Below, one piece after another: positions 40,926 through 53,053 of a DNA stretch of 64,000 nucleotides. The first letter of the stretch is position 1. Every line of letters begins with the position of its first letter. The position numbers and the translations under genes are program-made. Origin of the DNA: Rostratula benghalensis. Taxonomy: Eukaryota > Chordata > Aves > Charadriiformes > Rostratulidae. The notes under the pieces were generated by a model. It had not been told where the DNA came from. It did no database searches and was given only the letters and a program-made list of their open reading frames with translations. Where the stretch lies: assembly GCA_013399305.1 (NCBI GenBank), contig VXAI01000137.1, positions 976,696 to 1,040,695 of the forward strand, given 5' to 3'.

Positions 40926-41765
40926 TGATAGAATCAGTCTTCTTGGTCTAGGATTCACCCCAAGGGACACAAGAAACCCATTGCCCTTTTTGCTCCTGTC
41001 TAAAACCACTGAAGCCAGGAGACTGACAGGTTTCAAACCTCCTGATTTGAGAGGTCCAGTATTGCAAGTGTTAGCGTGGAGCACAAGCAGTGCAGATTTG
41101 CAAATGCATGGAGAAGCTTAACAGCCCAGGAAAGTAACTCCAGTGGGAAGCTCCCAGCTTAAATCTAAAGGCAGCTCTTTGAATGTGCAGAGGCCTGGAG
41201 GCTAAACAAAAAAAAAAAAATCAAATCAAAGCCAGATTTGGGCACAGCCTTTCTCCCTGTGCAATAGCCCATAGGGAGCTTTGCAGGTCTGGGGAGAAGG
41301 GATCCCAAATAAAATGGAGGGTTTGTCCCTCTGCACGATCAGTGTGGGACTGAGAAGAGCAGGGTAAGGTCAAACAATGATGGCAAGGCCACTGGTGTAA
41401 AGGGCAATTAGGGAAAGGTAAGGCAGAATAAGTCTCCCTGCAATGAAATTTCCACCTGTGTTCCTCTCGATCCTGTCCTTATCCCAGCAAAGGAACAACA
41501 GCAGGGATCCCCTGGCGAAGGAGACGTGAGTACAAAGGAAAGCCAGAGCAATCCCACATCCCAGGTGCTGGCTCTGCCTTGAGATTATGGGGCAGGAAAG
41601 CGCTCTGGCGTTTCTCCGTATTCCCTTTGCTCAGGCTTGAACTTGCCTCTCACTTGAAAGAGCTAATTAAGGAAGGAAATCAAAGCCCAGAGAGGCGGCT
41701 ATAACAGCAGCCTGGGTGCAGTGCCGGCTGTAATGCTGATTTCTGTGCGTGGTTTCAAAGCCAGG

Positions 41766-41788
41766 CACACACACACACACACACACAC
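41766..41788 (+). repeat. (CA)n microsatellite
   Basis: About 11.5 perfect CA units lie in the intron roughly 730 bp from the exon 2 donor. Confidence 0.95.
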
Positions 41789-42339
41789 TGGCAGGGCTGA
41801 CGCAGATTTCTGCAATGACACTTCACTGAACCGACAGAATAAACGAAGGGAATTTCTTAAGACCATTTGTAGGCCAGGTAGACCAGCCCTTTAGCCAGCC
41901 CTGCCCTTAAATCTCGCAGCATTCAATCCTTGATCTCTAGCCCGGCCTTAATTTTTCAGCACAGAGACAGCACAGAGCTGGCTGGAAGCTGGAAGACGAG
42001 GGACTTTGGTTGTTACTGACCAGTGCTCCTCAGCCCTAGAAGAAATGAAGCTTTGGCTTCCCGAAGCTCCGTGAACAAATCCTACTCCAACTCCAGCTCA
42101 AGGAAATAAAATTACACCGGCAAACACAGAAACCAGCCTTCAACATTATCTAGGCACTATTTTGGTTTAGGTTTAAGCCAAGACTGCACCAGGAGGTGTG
42201 ATTCCACCCCTAATGAATTGCGCAGTGAAGTAATAACAGTAACAGGCCAATTCCTCCTAAAGACTTCAAGGTCCCTTGGCTCAGCACAGCAGCAAACATA
42301 AAATGGCTGGGGAGGTCAGGAAGTGATAACCTTCCTCAG

Positions 42340-42425
42340 CTTGTCCATGAGGAAACTGAGGCATGAACTGGTTAAATGATGTGATGTGGCTGGATGCAGG
42401 CAGAGCCGGGACTGGGACAAGGCAA
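42340..42425 (+). repeat. MIR/CORE-SINE-like remnant next to exon 2
   Basis: The phrases gtccatgaggaaactgaggc, then atgaactggttaaatgatgt and gcaggcagagccgggactgg follow the MIR consensus order (ATGAGGAAACTGAGGC, GGTTAA, GCAGAGCCGGGA). It lies about 90 bp inside the intron from the exon 2 donor. Assignment is by recalled consensus only. Confidence 0.62.
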
Positions 42426-42515
42426 TCACAGTTCCTTGGTCCCTGCTCTATGGTTGATCAAAGATCTGTGAGCACATGAGGAGGTCAAGGTTGGGTGCTT
42501 CGGGGTTTCACTTAC

Positions 42516-43694
42516 CGCACTGCTACAGGGAATGTCCTTGACTTTGAGCCAGGCCAGATCTAACGTCCCCTCTCCCCTGTAGCAGGACTGCAGTCTGTCC
42601 TTGATGCGATCGTTGATCTTTTTCAGGACAAAGATGCAAAGAGCGGACTCATCCAAGGACTTCATCTTCCTTTTCTGCCCCTTGGAGAAGACTGTGAACA
42701 GGATATCATCCTCAGGGCCAACACCCAAAGACCTTGCTAAGATGGCTCCAGCCTTAGACAAGTAGGCTGCCTGGAGCAACCGGTACTCCACCCCGTTCTT
42801 CTCACAGCCAATGGGCACCTCAACATAGGAGTTAAAGGCTGTGTCCTCCTTACAAAGCCGGACCAGCTTGGAGGTATAAACCTGCTCTTTCGTGGTGGAG
42901 CCAGGTGGTGAGATCATCTCAGGTTGTAGAGTTAGGAAGTAGACAAAGTTACCACTGCTGAAGCCATAGATGTAGTAGATATCAAAGTCGGGGATAATGG
43001 TAAAGGTGTCTGAGGGGATCTTGATCATAGAGGCCACAAACTCGTCATGAAAGACATAGGCAAACATCCCATCTGCCTCGGAGTTCTTGGTGAGCTTTCT
43101 GCTGGAAATGGTGGGGAAATACTCAGGTTTGCCATCCACGGCAGTGGCAATGAACAACTTGTCATCCATGTTGCTGTAAGAAACAATGACTCCAAAAACA
43201 GAGCCACTCTCATTCACCCCAGAGAGATAATGCTCCTTCTTGTGAAAGGGCTCTCCCAGTTTGAAGAGGTCATCCAGCCTCAAAAGCTTGCAGATGCCCT
43301 GGTAAAGGCTCCCACAGGCTATCAATCGATTCTCCTTGTAGTCTATGAGGAGCATTTTGTTTATGTTGTTAGTGGGCGTCAAGGGTTCATTGCAGGTTTG
43401 GACTATCCTGGGAGGATAACACTTGGGATTATCTTCATCAGGTCCAGTCTGGTGAGTCACCAGGACCTTCAGGTCACTGGAGAGTTTGTAGATCCTGTTA
43501 ACAGCTCCCAGGTAAATGTGCCCAGTCCTTTCATCAACCACCAAGTGGTTGAAGTTCCCCTCTGCTTGGTCTCCAGTGAAAGTGATGAAGGGCCTCTTTG
43601 GGTGGAGTGGCTGCTGCCTGCCAAGAGGCGACACTGTGGTGGATAGTAGGAGGTGAGAAACCAGGCAAGTCCATTTCCACATGGCTGGTGACAT
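42516..43694 (-). CDS. PLXNA4: Plexin-A4, coding part of exon 2 (residues 1-393: signal peptide and most of the sema domain)
   Basis: Plexin-A4 is a single-pass neuronal receptor for class 3 semaphorins (with neuropilins) and class 6 semaphorins; it guides axons through its extracellular sema domain. The 393 codons match the recalled vertebrate PLXNA4 protein almost throughout and fit PLXNA1/A2 far less well; for example DERTGHIYLGAVNRIYKL near residue 54 and YSNMDDKLFIATAVDGKPEYF near 173. Residues 1-24 form a hydrophobic signal peptide (WTCLVSHLLLSTT). The sema domain starts near residue 36 and continues into exon 3. Cysteines at 92, 101, 127, 135, 281, 297, 353, 371 and 390 fit sema disulfides, and N161 (NES) is a glycosylation sequon. 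The ATG at 43694 is the first in the exon, has A at -3, and follows an in-frame TGA at 43749-43751. The exon ends at GCG followed by the donor gtaagt. No frameshift or internal stop is present. Confidence 0.96.
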
Positions 43695-43779
43695 GATTAG
43701 AAAGGTTTGTATTCCCAAAGGAACGAGGATTAAAAGCTGTAAGAGTCTTCAAAACACCAATTCCCTGGCAGATTTTGCC
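43695..43779 (-). other. PLXNA4: 5' UTR portion of PLXNA4 exon 2 with its splice acceptor
   Basis: Upstream of the ATG, 85 nt contain no other ATG. They are preceded by a strong acceptor: a T/C-rich tract of about 25 nt ending gcttgtag, with the AG at 43780-43781. An in-frame TGA lies 57 nt before the start codon. The acceptor shows that at least one noncoding exon exists further right. A weaker alternative acceptor (cttacag) occurs near 43735, but it lacks a comparable pyrimidine tract. Confidence 0.8.
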
Positions 43780-43982
43780 CTACAAGCAAAGAGAAAAGAA
43801 AACAAAAGTACATTACTATGGAGTATTCCTTCCTCCTCCCTCCTTCACAACCATGCCATCATCAGAGTGTATTTAATTGCTAATCCCCCCGTTCTCGTCT
43901 CTGAGCTCTCTGCTTAAAACCAGCACAAAGGGAGCCCTCCTGAAAGAAAAGATGCTGGTAGAAAGAGCAGAAATCACACGGC

Positions 43983-44005
43983 ATAATAACAATAATAATA
44001 ATAAA
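43983..44005 (+). repeat. (AAT)n microsatellite upstream of exon 2
   Basis: About seven AAT units, one interrupted by C, lie about 200 bp upstream of the exon 2 acceptor. Confidence 0.9.
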
Positions 44006-44186
44006 TCAGCACCCTTTCACTCTCCGTTACACATACACATGCCCCATGGTGGAGTAGAAAAATTCACTGGAAGCCAGAGCAGCACAGAAGGTTTCTGGTA
44101 GAAACACCAAGCAGTATTGCTGTTTGCACTGCCAACTTTGACCCAACAGTGTATTTACTATCTAAGGAGACAAGACAGGAGAAGGA

Positions 44187-44300
44187 TTATTATCCTGCTC
44201 TTCTGGATGAAGGCCTGAAGCCTAGAGAAGGTCAGGGACATGCCTACAGGGACAGGTCCAGATGGATGCTGAGCTCTTTTGCAATCCTTGAAGTGTGCCA
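44187..44300 (+). repeat. MIR/CORE-SINE-like remnant upstream of exon 2
   Basis: The segment ggattattatcctgctcttc, then tggatgaaggcctgaagcct, agagaaggtcagggacatgc and ctacagggacaggtcc matches the MIR order ATTATTATCCCC, GATGAGGAAACTGAGGC, AGAGAGGT, ACTTGCC, AGGTCACAC. It is diverged and sits about 410 bp upstream of the exon 2 acceptor. Confidence 0.55.
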
Positions 44301-47300
44301 GGAAGAAGCCAGCTCCGGTCTGACATTTACATCCTTTCATGGAGACCTTGATCCAGAGTGGGCCTGTTTGAACAAGCTCTCTGTGGCTTCCGGATCAAAG
44401 CTGCCTCATGCCAGTCCAGCTTGAAGTACAGACGTAGGAGTTGTGGTGTGCCAACCTTCACAGCCACATCTACAAAGGGCATACAGCCAAGCACAGAGCA
44501 AACCAAGCACAGGCTCTCCTCCCTCCACTGGGCTCTCACCACAAGACCACTCTCCACCCACTGCACAGCCAAGACAACATTGTCTTCAAGAGAGACACAG
44601 TTCCCCTGGGCATCTCAGAAGGCCCCATCTCAGAAGGGGTTGCCTAACTATTAGCTGTAATAAAGTCTAAAGGACCATGAAGTAGGAAAACAACCCATGA
44701 ACTAGCCCGGTGACTTTCCAAAGAGAGGGAAGGGGGCTTCCTTGCACCACTCAGTCTCTTAAAATCTCCCAGTTTTTAACCAGGGTGGTGGGAGGAGTAT
44801 GGGGTTCCTACAGCTTCGGTAATTTGGTGAGCCCATCACCAAGTCCCATCTTCGTGTTGTGAAAATGCATCTTCCTACTCAACGCATCCATCTGCTCCCT
44901 GGTCCTCCACCTTTACATGGCTGTTTCTGTTGCAAGAGCAGCTTTGGCCCCTTATAGCCCCACAGAGCATGCGGGAGGTGGAGTTTTACCAGCTCATGTC
45001 TCATCAGCCAAGCTCCTCAATGAGTGTTAACTACACAACCCTTGATACAGGTGGCCAGGCTGAGGCACACAGGTCTCTCCTCCCTCCATTCCTCTTTAAC
45101 ACCCAGAGCAGAATTTCGCAGAGGTCTTCAAACCCCAGCTCCACTCCTGCAGGCCGGTGTCCTATCACCCCTCTCACAGAGTGATGTTGCTGAAATCAGG
45201 GGTGTAAGTAGCTGAGCAAAGGTGATGACAGCCAGCCCCATGCAAGCAGGAGGCAAGGGGAAAAAAAATCACTGTTTGCAGATCCCAGCAGGGAGGAAGA
45301 TGTGGCAGCGACACAGGTCTGGATTTGCAGCTCTGCCAACGCCAGCGGAACTGAAAAATTTACTTCAAGAAATAATAAAGAGAATAAATCCTGTCATCTT
45401 TTGACCCATAGGCTGATTAGATCTGATAGTGGAAAGGGTAAGTCCGGGCTTGCAGAGCATCCACCACTTTTATGCCACCCCAAATATTTCAAAATTCTCA
45501 CAGTAGCCAGAAATTCAAAGCTGTTGTATGATCACCTCCACCTCCCACTGCCCTCCCCGCCGCGGCAGCCGCAGGCATCGGATAGATGACGGACAAAGGT
45601 CATTTCGCATTTACTTTAGGTGTGTTTACCCTGTTCTGCTTTGCCTTTCTGGTCAAGCAAATATTTAATAAAATCAAGCTTAGACTGCAGAGTTTGCAAG
45701 ACTGTCTTGCGAGCAGGAGAGGATTCGCTCTGCGGGGATACGCAGGCCGGTCACGTAGGCTTTTAATAACCTTTATTATGATAGATAGAGCAGCGATGGG
45801 ATGAGCTCTCCCTGCACAACCATTCCTCTTTCAAAAGAGGCCATCCTTGAGAGAGCAGCAGAAGAGGAAAGCTGTCCCTGTTTGAGTCCTGTGTTCAGAA
45901 ACATCACGTGGTGACCCTGAACACCGGCTCCCGTCACTTATGAGTTATGAACCATATTTCTAACAGACACTGGTTTGATCGGGCACTAGACAGATCTAGT
46001 AAGAAATTATTCTTTTCAAGTACTAAAAAGATATCTATTTTACTCTGTTTTGCTCCTCTTCGTCCTGCAGAGTCAACACAGCTGCAGGACAGGGAAATGG
46101 CAACTGCCATGACCCAGATACTGAAGAGGTAACGAAGAAACCTTCTTCTACAACAGGAGGCCTCTGCCCAAAAGTCATCACAACACCCAAGAGAAGAGTT
46201 GCAACAAGAGGAGGAAATCTGCCCATTAAAATAAGTGGCCAACACAACATGAGAGGAGTTATGCTCCAGAGGTGAAATCTTTGAGGCCCGAGCAGGTGAG
46301 AATCTGATTGATTTTGAGGTGAGACTGTCACTTGTAGAGGAAGGGGATGGTGAGGAGAAACTTCCTCCAGGCAAAGACAGCAAAGACTGACCTGGAAACC
46401 AGACAGACCCCAGCAAGAAGCCCCAGGAAGGTTAGCTGAGGAGTCCCTTTTGCAGCAGAGAAGGACTCTTCAAAGACAGTCAACCTCACGAAAGAAGACC
46501 CTCACCTCTGTGGGAAGGACAACAGTGTGCCAACACCGATAGCCACCAAACAAGCACAGGAGCACCTTTTTGGGACAAAGCAAGGAGAGCAGGAGCCTGG
46601 TGCTATCTTGCCATCTTCCATCAGCCATCTGAGTGACCCTAGGAGCAGGATTTTCTCTCTGTACACTGCTGGCATTCACCCTTTTTCTCCCATCTGCTCA
46701 TGTTGTTCACCCTGCATCCTCTGTCCCAGAGTCCCAATCAGTACTTAAGCCTCTAAAGGCTATAATTCATAATTTGGCTTCATTAATAAATAACAGCAGA
46801 GGGCAGAGGCAAGGAGGACTTGCTGTTTAGCTTGCAGAATAGAGCAGGGGTTGTACTACCCCTCAGAGGATGCTCCAAGGAGAAGGGGGTTATGAACGTG
46901 TTTTTATCACCAGTGTCTGGATGGCAGAAATCATGGCAGCTGGGCAGACAAATAATAGAGTGCCATAGACCTGCCCAATCTCTTTGGCTGCCCAGTCTAC
47001 AAGAGAGTAATTATATTACAGGAAAAGAAAAAACAAATAAATAAAAGGCCACAGTGAGCAAGCAGTGAGGTCAGGGCTGAGGTTCTGAGCTGGGTATTTC
47101 CAAAATAAGCCCAAAACGCCTTCCCATAATGACCAGTCTAACTCGCCTTTTCTCCCAGAGATGTGGCCAGCAGCAATGCCATGACCCACCACGTCGAGCT
47201 CCTGTGGGAGACCAGACTGTCCCTCTACGTGGCTGCTACCACAACAGACTCTTCACCAGCACATTCAAGGTCCCTGGGTAGGTCACACAGCTTCTACAGA

Positions 47301-48759
47301 CCCAGGGATTTGTAGGGAAAGACCTTTTGGTAGAAAGCAGCCCTGCTTTTTCTTCTTCTGCCAGAACAGCTGCCCCCTCATCCTCTGCTGCACCCTTCAC
47401 ATGCAGTGGTGGCACAGAGGGGATGCCACAAGTCATAAAAATACGAAGATTTTCTTCAAGCCTGGATCTTCTGGGTGAGTCTCTTCATCAACCCATCAAC
47501 CCAAAAAACCCAAGACACTGCCTGCCACGTTCTCTGACCATGGTTATGCTGTGGTGCTTCACAACTTTCATGACATGCAGCAAACCCAAAGCAAGAGATC
47601 ATTTTTTTTTTTTTTTTTTTCAGAACTGGAGCCACACTGGATTTGAATCTAGCACGAACATGAAAATAAAGCATAGGAAGCTGTCTCGCAAATCCAGCTG
47701 TTTCAGACAGGGTTCCATGCATGGTCAGAAGAAGGTCTCACAGTCAGCTCTCACATAAGGTCTCACACCACTCTCTCAGTAAGATCCCTTGAATTAACAC
47801 AGTTTGGTTTAAGGATTGGTTTCCTTCCGGAGGACAGAAAGTTATGATGTGGTGTGGTTACCTTTTTTGCTGGTATTGACCCCTGACTGTTATTGACTGT
47901 AACTGACCATTTCCAGCAAAGGTTAGAGACCACTCAGTTAGATTATACTGCTTGGTTCTCCAGGACACCATCCCAAGACTCTACAACACACAACCCTACG
48001 GTAAATACATGTGACCTTGGACAAGAAAAGTTTGGATGCAAAAAAAGCTGTAAAGAAAGACACTTTCCTAACTTCTTTTAACTCAGCTAATGCCTGTTAT
48101 TAGACAAGAAAGATAGAGGATGCTCTCAAAATGCAGCAGGTTTCAAGGAGACAAAGTCAAGAAGGATATGCTATGGCTGAGGAAGTAGGAATAAATCAGG
48201 AATAAAGAGGACACAAAGGCCTGGCCTGTCAATTGAGAGGGAGGGAAGGACTTGGGAGGAAGTGTACAGGGAGCTGGGGCATTATGTTCTGATTGACAAT
48301 CTCACAAAAGCCATGGTCATGTCCCTGTACTGGAGACTGGCACAAATCCACCCCATGGCACAGACAGCTCCTGAAAAGAACATGTCACTGGGTGAACAAG
48401 GGAGACAACAGCATCTCTCCATTTGGCTCTCACACGCACACAATTCTCCTGCCATCAAAGGTGGCAGACAAATGCACATCACCAAGTCTCTTGCCACAGC
48501 CACATGTTGGCAGCAGGGACACTGCAAGATCAGCAGCAAGAGGAGTCACACGTGAGAGCCATGGAAGCAAACCCGTCCTGTGTCTACTACCAGCTGGGGG
48601 CTCAGAGCAAAAGTACAGGTTTAAATCTGGAACAGGACCAAAACATGCTGAAAAATAGCACAAAGAGAGGGAGAATGTCCATCACTTCCTCCTGCAAAGT
48701 GGGTCTGACACCCTATGGGGTCCTGGTGGGATACTTTCCTTTCCTCTTACAATTAAAAT
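44301..48759. other. CR1-free interval upstream of exon 2
   Basis: No interspersed repeat is recognised. A 30-bp GC-rich patch with several CpG (gccgcggcagccgc near 45560) and a 19-nt T run are the only distinct features. Overlapping open frames at 44443-44647 look like chance. Confidence 0.5.
47602..47620 (+). repeat. Poly(T), 19 nt
   Basis: A pure T run between agagatca and cagaactgg; no element body was identified. Confidence 0.93.
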
Positions 48760-48818
48760 TGGTAGTAGATGATCTCTGGAGGTCCCTTCCAACGCCATAT
48801 TATTCTGTGGTTCTTGTG
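48760..48818 (+). mobile_element. CR1 LINE extreme 3' end, about 59 bp
   Basis: The sequence ggtagtagatgatctctgga, then ggtcccttccaacgccatat and tattctgtggttctt is the last part of a CR1 3' end. Nothing to its left aligns with the element. Confidence 0.75.
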
Positions 48819-49118
48819 GCATGAGCGCAGTGAGTCCTCCTCCACCAGGCAGAACCTGGCTAGGAGGAAACCAACAGCGCCCAGGACCCTTGGACAATGG
48901 CAATGGCAGGGGCTGGGTGGTTAACGAAGCCCAGCATTAATTAGGCAGCACGCTCCTCTGTTTACGTTTGCTCCACTCAGGCACAGCTTTTCATTTCCCA
49001 GGATGGGGGAAGCCACGCACAGATGCTGACGAGGCAGACGCCCAGCAACGACGGAGCCAGCACTCAGCAATTCAGCACCCAGTGTAGCTACACAATCCCT
49101 TTAATCTCAGCTAAAGAC

Positions 49119-49162
49119 TTTTTTTTTCTTTTTTTTCTTTTTTTTTCTTTTTTTTTTTTTTT
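49119..49162 (+). repeat. T-rich tract, 44 nt
   Basis: Runs of 7-15 T are separated by single C. It could be the poly(A) relic of a minus-strand retroposon, but no body was recognised beside it. Confidence 0.9.
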
Positions 49163-52100
49163 CTCCCTGGCATCCTTTAATAAATCCTGATTACCACAGA
49201 GAGAAGCTTTTCTTTGGGAGCCGGCATGGCAAGAAAACTCATACGGAGGTATTATCGACAGCTCCCTGGACAAAAAAAACACCTTCTAACCTCAGATAAA
49301 TCCTTTCTCCCCAAACTTACAACCTGTCCAACCCAACACCTGATGGAAACTGAAGGCAAGTCTTTCTTTGAGGGCATCCCACTCCAGAGCATCTTTTCTT
49401 CAGAGCTCACCACAATGAGCAGAACCCAGTGCAAGCTGCAGCTTGTCCCAAATAAAGACACGAATTTCAGGAGTGGGTTGTCTGCAAGGCACTTAAACCA
49501 AGGAGGGACAACACGGCCTTCCCACGTCACACAGATTATTCTTTTCTGGCGTGGGATTTGCACTTGCCACGAGTAGGACTTTCCTCTTTTTTTTCCTGGT
49601 TCTCCCATGTGATAAAACTGCATGTGGAGGGTGTTTCTGCCTGCATTTCAGATGGGTTTCCCACCAGCAAAAGCAGGTCAGAGCCGTGCTCCTTTGTGCT
49701 TGGGATGGAGAGCAGGAAAGTTTGTGATGGTTTCTCAGTTCCTCCAGGAATTTGCTACACAGAGATTTGAATGGAAGAGCACAGAAACAAGAATGGAGGG
49801 GGTTTTTTAAGGTCGTGGAAATAACCTAGAAATCCAGAGAGAGGGCTTAAACTCTCTTTTCTGGAGCAGACTGGCCTGAAAGTATTCTGAGGTTAAATCT
49901 ATTAAAATTATTCCTTATCACAGTAACTGGGGAAACGTAAACCCTCAGACAAACAAACTATCATAGCAAGAGCATGCAAGAGCACACGAGGTCATTGATT
50001 TTAAATAAACCATGTCACAACAGTGCCTAACTTTGTTGATCCTACCTTGAGAAACGTGTGTATGAAACCATATAGGTCCAAAGCCCCGAGAAAAGAGAAA
50101 AATGGCCAAAAGCCAGAGCGTCAGGTTGACTTCTGTTTCAAAGTCTCATTCTTGTCTCACAACAGAGCCACGTACACTCCTGGGACTCCATTCTCCTCAC
50201 TTCACAATGTGTCTCTGCTGTGTTTCTACGAGGTGCAACTCTCAGGGGGTTGGCTGTGCCAAGCTGGCCAAGAATTTAAAAGGCTCTTCAAAGATCAGGA
50301 GAGCCTGACCAGGCTGTGGCTCTAGACACCAAAAGGAATAGGTACAGCCCCTGCCCCTAAAGGGATGAAGAAAGGGATGATGAATATTGAAAAGAAAATG
50401 AACATGGTTCTATCCCAGCAGGTCTCCCCAGCTTGTGGATCAATTACAGCATTTTAGGACAGCCTTGAGGGAAGTGGCATTTCTTCCTCAGAAGTCAAGC
50501 TTACACTCACAAATTCCCTTCAAGGCTTCAGGGGCTGTGAAAACTACCCAAATGAAACCCTCAAAATTTTCTGGACCTGATCCCGACAAGAGCCCTAAAA
50601 TACCACTTTGATCCTCAAAGAGAAAAGAGGGGGTTCTGACACCAGGTTTCTCCATTGAGTCAGCAGGCAGCTCTTTTCTTGTTGGCCGAGGCTCTATAAC
50701 ACAGTTCACATTGCTCTGAATGCCAGTGGGTGGATGCTTCCCCCTGCTCTGCAGTCTTAGGAAGCTCTGTGAGACATAAGTCCTCTCTCTCGGGCTGAAG
50801 TCTTGTAATTAGCACTGTATAAATCCACGAAGAGCCAAATCTCATAAGACAGAGATCATACTTCAGCTGTCTCCCCAAAGCCTGGCACAGAGAGTAACTC
50901 CATATTCACAGTGACTTTGCAATCACTGGGTATTTCACTCTCCAGATCTACAGGAGACACCAATGAGAATAAACTGTGGGATTTAATGGACAAAACAGAA
51001 CATTTAGATCTTGATCTACTGGTTTTTGGAGCACCAATATCTGTACTTGGAGGTGGGGAAACCAATAGTAAAGAAGCCCCAGTCTTCAAAGTCTGAGTTT
51101 TCGCTATATATTCAAAGGGCAGCCCGAGAGACCCAGGATAAAAGCAACAGGACTGGAAAAATCAAAGAGGACACTGGGGTGGGGAATAAGGTTTGGAAAT
51201 AAAGCTTCAGATGGATGTAGAGCTGGTGAATTTGCTGCATAGGATCAGGCTACCTGGAAAATTGATAAGCTTCAGTTACCAGTGACCAATACTTGATGGT
51301 TCAGAGATTATGGGATGTTCTCCCAAATGAAGAGTGTCTAACTGGCCAGCCCAGTGTGGTTAAAGCTGGGCACAGCTGTGTACTCACAGAAATCCAGCCT
51401 CCTCTGGAATAAGGACCATCAGTTCTGCAACCATACCAAACTTTGCAGTTGGAAACGGGCTGAACACACAGCAGGAGCAGGAACATAAAGAAAATGCTAT
51501 TTACAATACCGTATTACTGGGAAGCAAGAGACAGATAGAGGTGTGATGATTTCTCTTCACCGATGCAGGGTTTGCAGCAGAGGCAAGAACAGAGTCTCCC
51601 TTTCTGCTTTACTCAGCATAAAATTTCCTCCTTTCATTTATGGCAGGTATCCAACCTGTTCTGGAGCAGCAACCACCAGCCATGGAAGGGGCCAGAGAAA
51701 AGATCTGACGCAGCAAATCTTTCATCTTCAGCTTCCCACATGAGTGACTAAAGAGAGCAGATGAGCAAGCACAGTACTATAAAACAGGGGGGGCTGGACC
51801 ATCTCAAATCTCAGCCACATCTTTGAGTCCAGCACACACATTACCACTAGCAGGAAGGAGCAGTGCTGACAGGCATTTGCTCTCCCAAACCTAAAGGAAA
51901 GCTTCAGTTCACTGCAACCATCACCAATATTTTGAGAGTGACATCTGTACTGGAGATTATGGGGGGAAAAAAAATATTAGGCGTTTCCTCACTCTGTTTT
52001 CTCTGCATTTGCTAATTCTGACCAAATACCTAAATGCTTCTGGGTGGTTATTTATGCACCCGTGAACCTCCTGGGCAGACACATGCCATTTATTTTAGCA

Positions 52101-52555
52101 CTCTGCCTTACACATGAGCAGCTCAGATGAAGGACAGCCTTTTTCCATGTTTCTGTAGCACCTAGAGCAATTAGGTCCCAATCTGGTCCTCACCTATTTC
52201 TGCTGAGGCCACGGGCTTGAAAAGAGATCTTTACAAAATGTCAGAAGGCTGACTAGTCTGTATTTGTACCCCAAAGATCCCCAGCCCTAAATTCCAGGTA
52301 CCTTCTGCAGATATGAGACTGCTGTAGAGCACGACCTCTTCTTTACAAATGAAACAAGACAGCACAAAATAGACTTTTTTTTTTGAACAATGCTGATCTA
52401 CCGCATGACGTACTTGGCTTTCCATTACAAAAATAATAAAAGCTGAATTAAAATTGTCTATAACTTTGAAATGTTCTGGCATAAAATTACATCTTGTGAA
52501 ATTCAAAATGAAGCTCAGCGCAGCTGCTGTGTTCAGACTGAGATCCCCCCCTGAG

Positions 52556-52582
52556 AAAAAAAAAAAAAAAAAGAAAAAAAAA
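52556..52582 (+). repeat. A-rich tract, 27 nt
   Basis: The A run is interrupted by one G and follows a seven-C run (gatccccccctgag). Confidence 0.9.
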
Positions 52583-53053
52583 CACAAAACCAACCCAAAA
52601 GAGAGATGGCCTCTTCAGAGGACTTCCACTTCAGAAGGCTTTGGTTAAAACTCTCTGAAGGGGCAGTTGAGATGCCACTCAATCCAAAAGGCAGGCAAAG
52701 GGACAGGACTCCCATAGAGACTCCCGCTTTTGCAGAGACATCCAGCTGAGACAATTTCAAGCCCAAGGGCAGTAAAGGGGATTGACTCTACTTGTTCTGC
52801 CCATAGCTGGAATGAGGTAGTGTGGACACAGCCCTGAGGAGCAGCAGCTTTGCGAGCATTTCAGGGGGAAAAAAAAAAAAGAACCACAAAGCAGTCTGAC
52901 ATCTACCCCACCACAGACCCATGATGCCCTGTTTTATAGACCACAACAGGTACTTCCTGCAGAGAACCAGCTGCAAAACTCTACTCCCCTTCAAAAAAAA
53001 AAACAAAAAAAATATATCCTGGGATAAACTATTACTTATTTGCTATTAAACAC

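Larger units (their letters stand above)
20574..42515 (-). other. PLXNA4: PLXNA4 intron between exons 2 and 3 (21,942 bp)
   Basis: The intron is bounded by a consensus gtaagt donor at 42515 and a tttacag acceptor at 20574. It holds nine CR1 fragments with moderate to strong support, one weaker CR1 tail, a MIR-like SINE 90 bp inside the donor, a (CA)n run, and the gapped hexanucleotide array. No open frame in it resembles a known exon. Reading from exon 2 past the donor stays open for 37 more codons, to 42426. Confidence 0.93.
48819..53053. other. Unique intronic sequence
   Basis: Homopolymer tracts at 49119 and 52556 are present; nothing else was recognised. Confidence 0.5.

Noticed and set aside
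43047..43646. 199-codon open frame on the plus strand
   Set aside because: It is the antisense shadow of PLXNA4 exon 2, whose minus-strand reading matches the family throughout.
43695..43718. Earlier start for the plexin protein, eight codons upstream of the ATG
   Set aside because: The upstream codon at 43718 is TTG, not ATG. The first ATG of the exon is at 43694, with A at -3, an upstream in-frame stop, and an N-terminus aligned with the recalled orthologue.
44443..44647. All three plus-strand frames open over about 200 nt
   Set aside because: No family resemblance and no splice-site pattern; a stop-poor stretch of this size can arise by chance in 64 kb.
49119..49162. Poly(T) tract as the tail of a minus-strand processed pseudogene
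   Set aside because: No recognisable protein similarity or target-site duplication is visible next to it.
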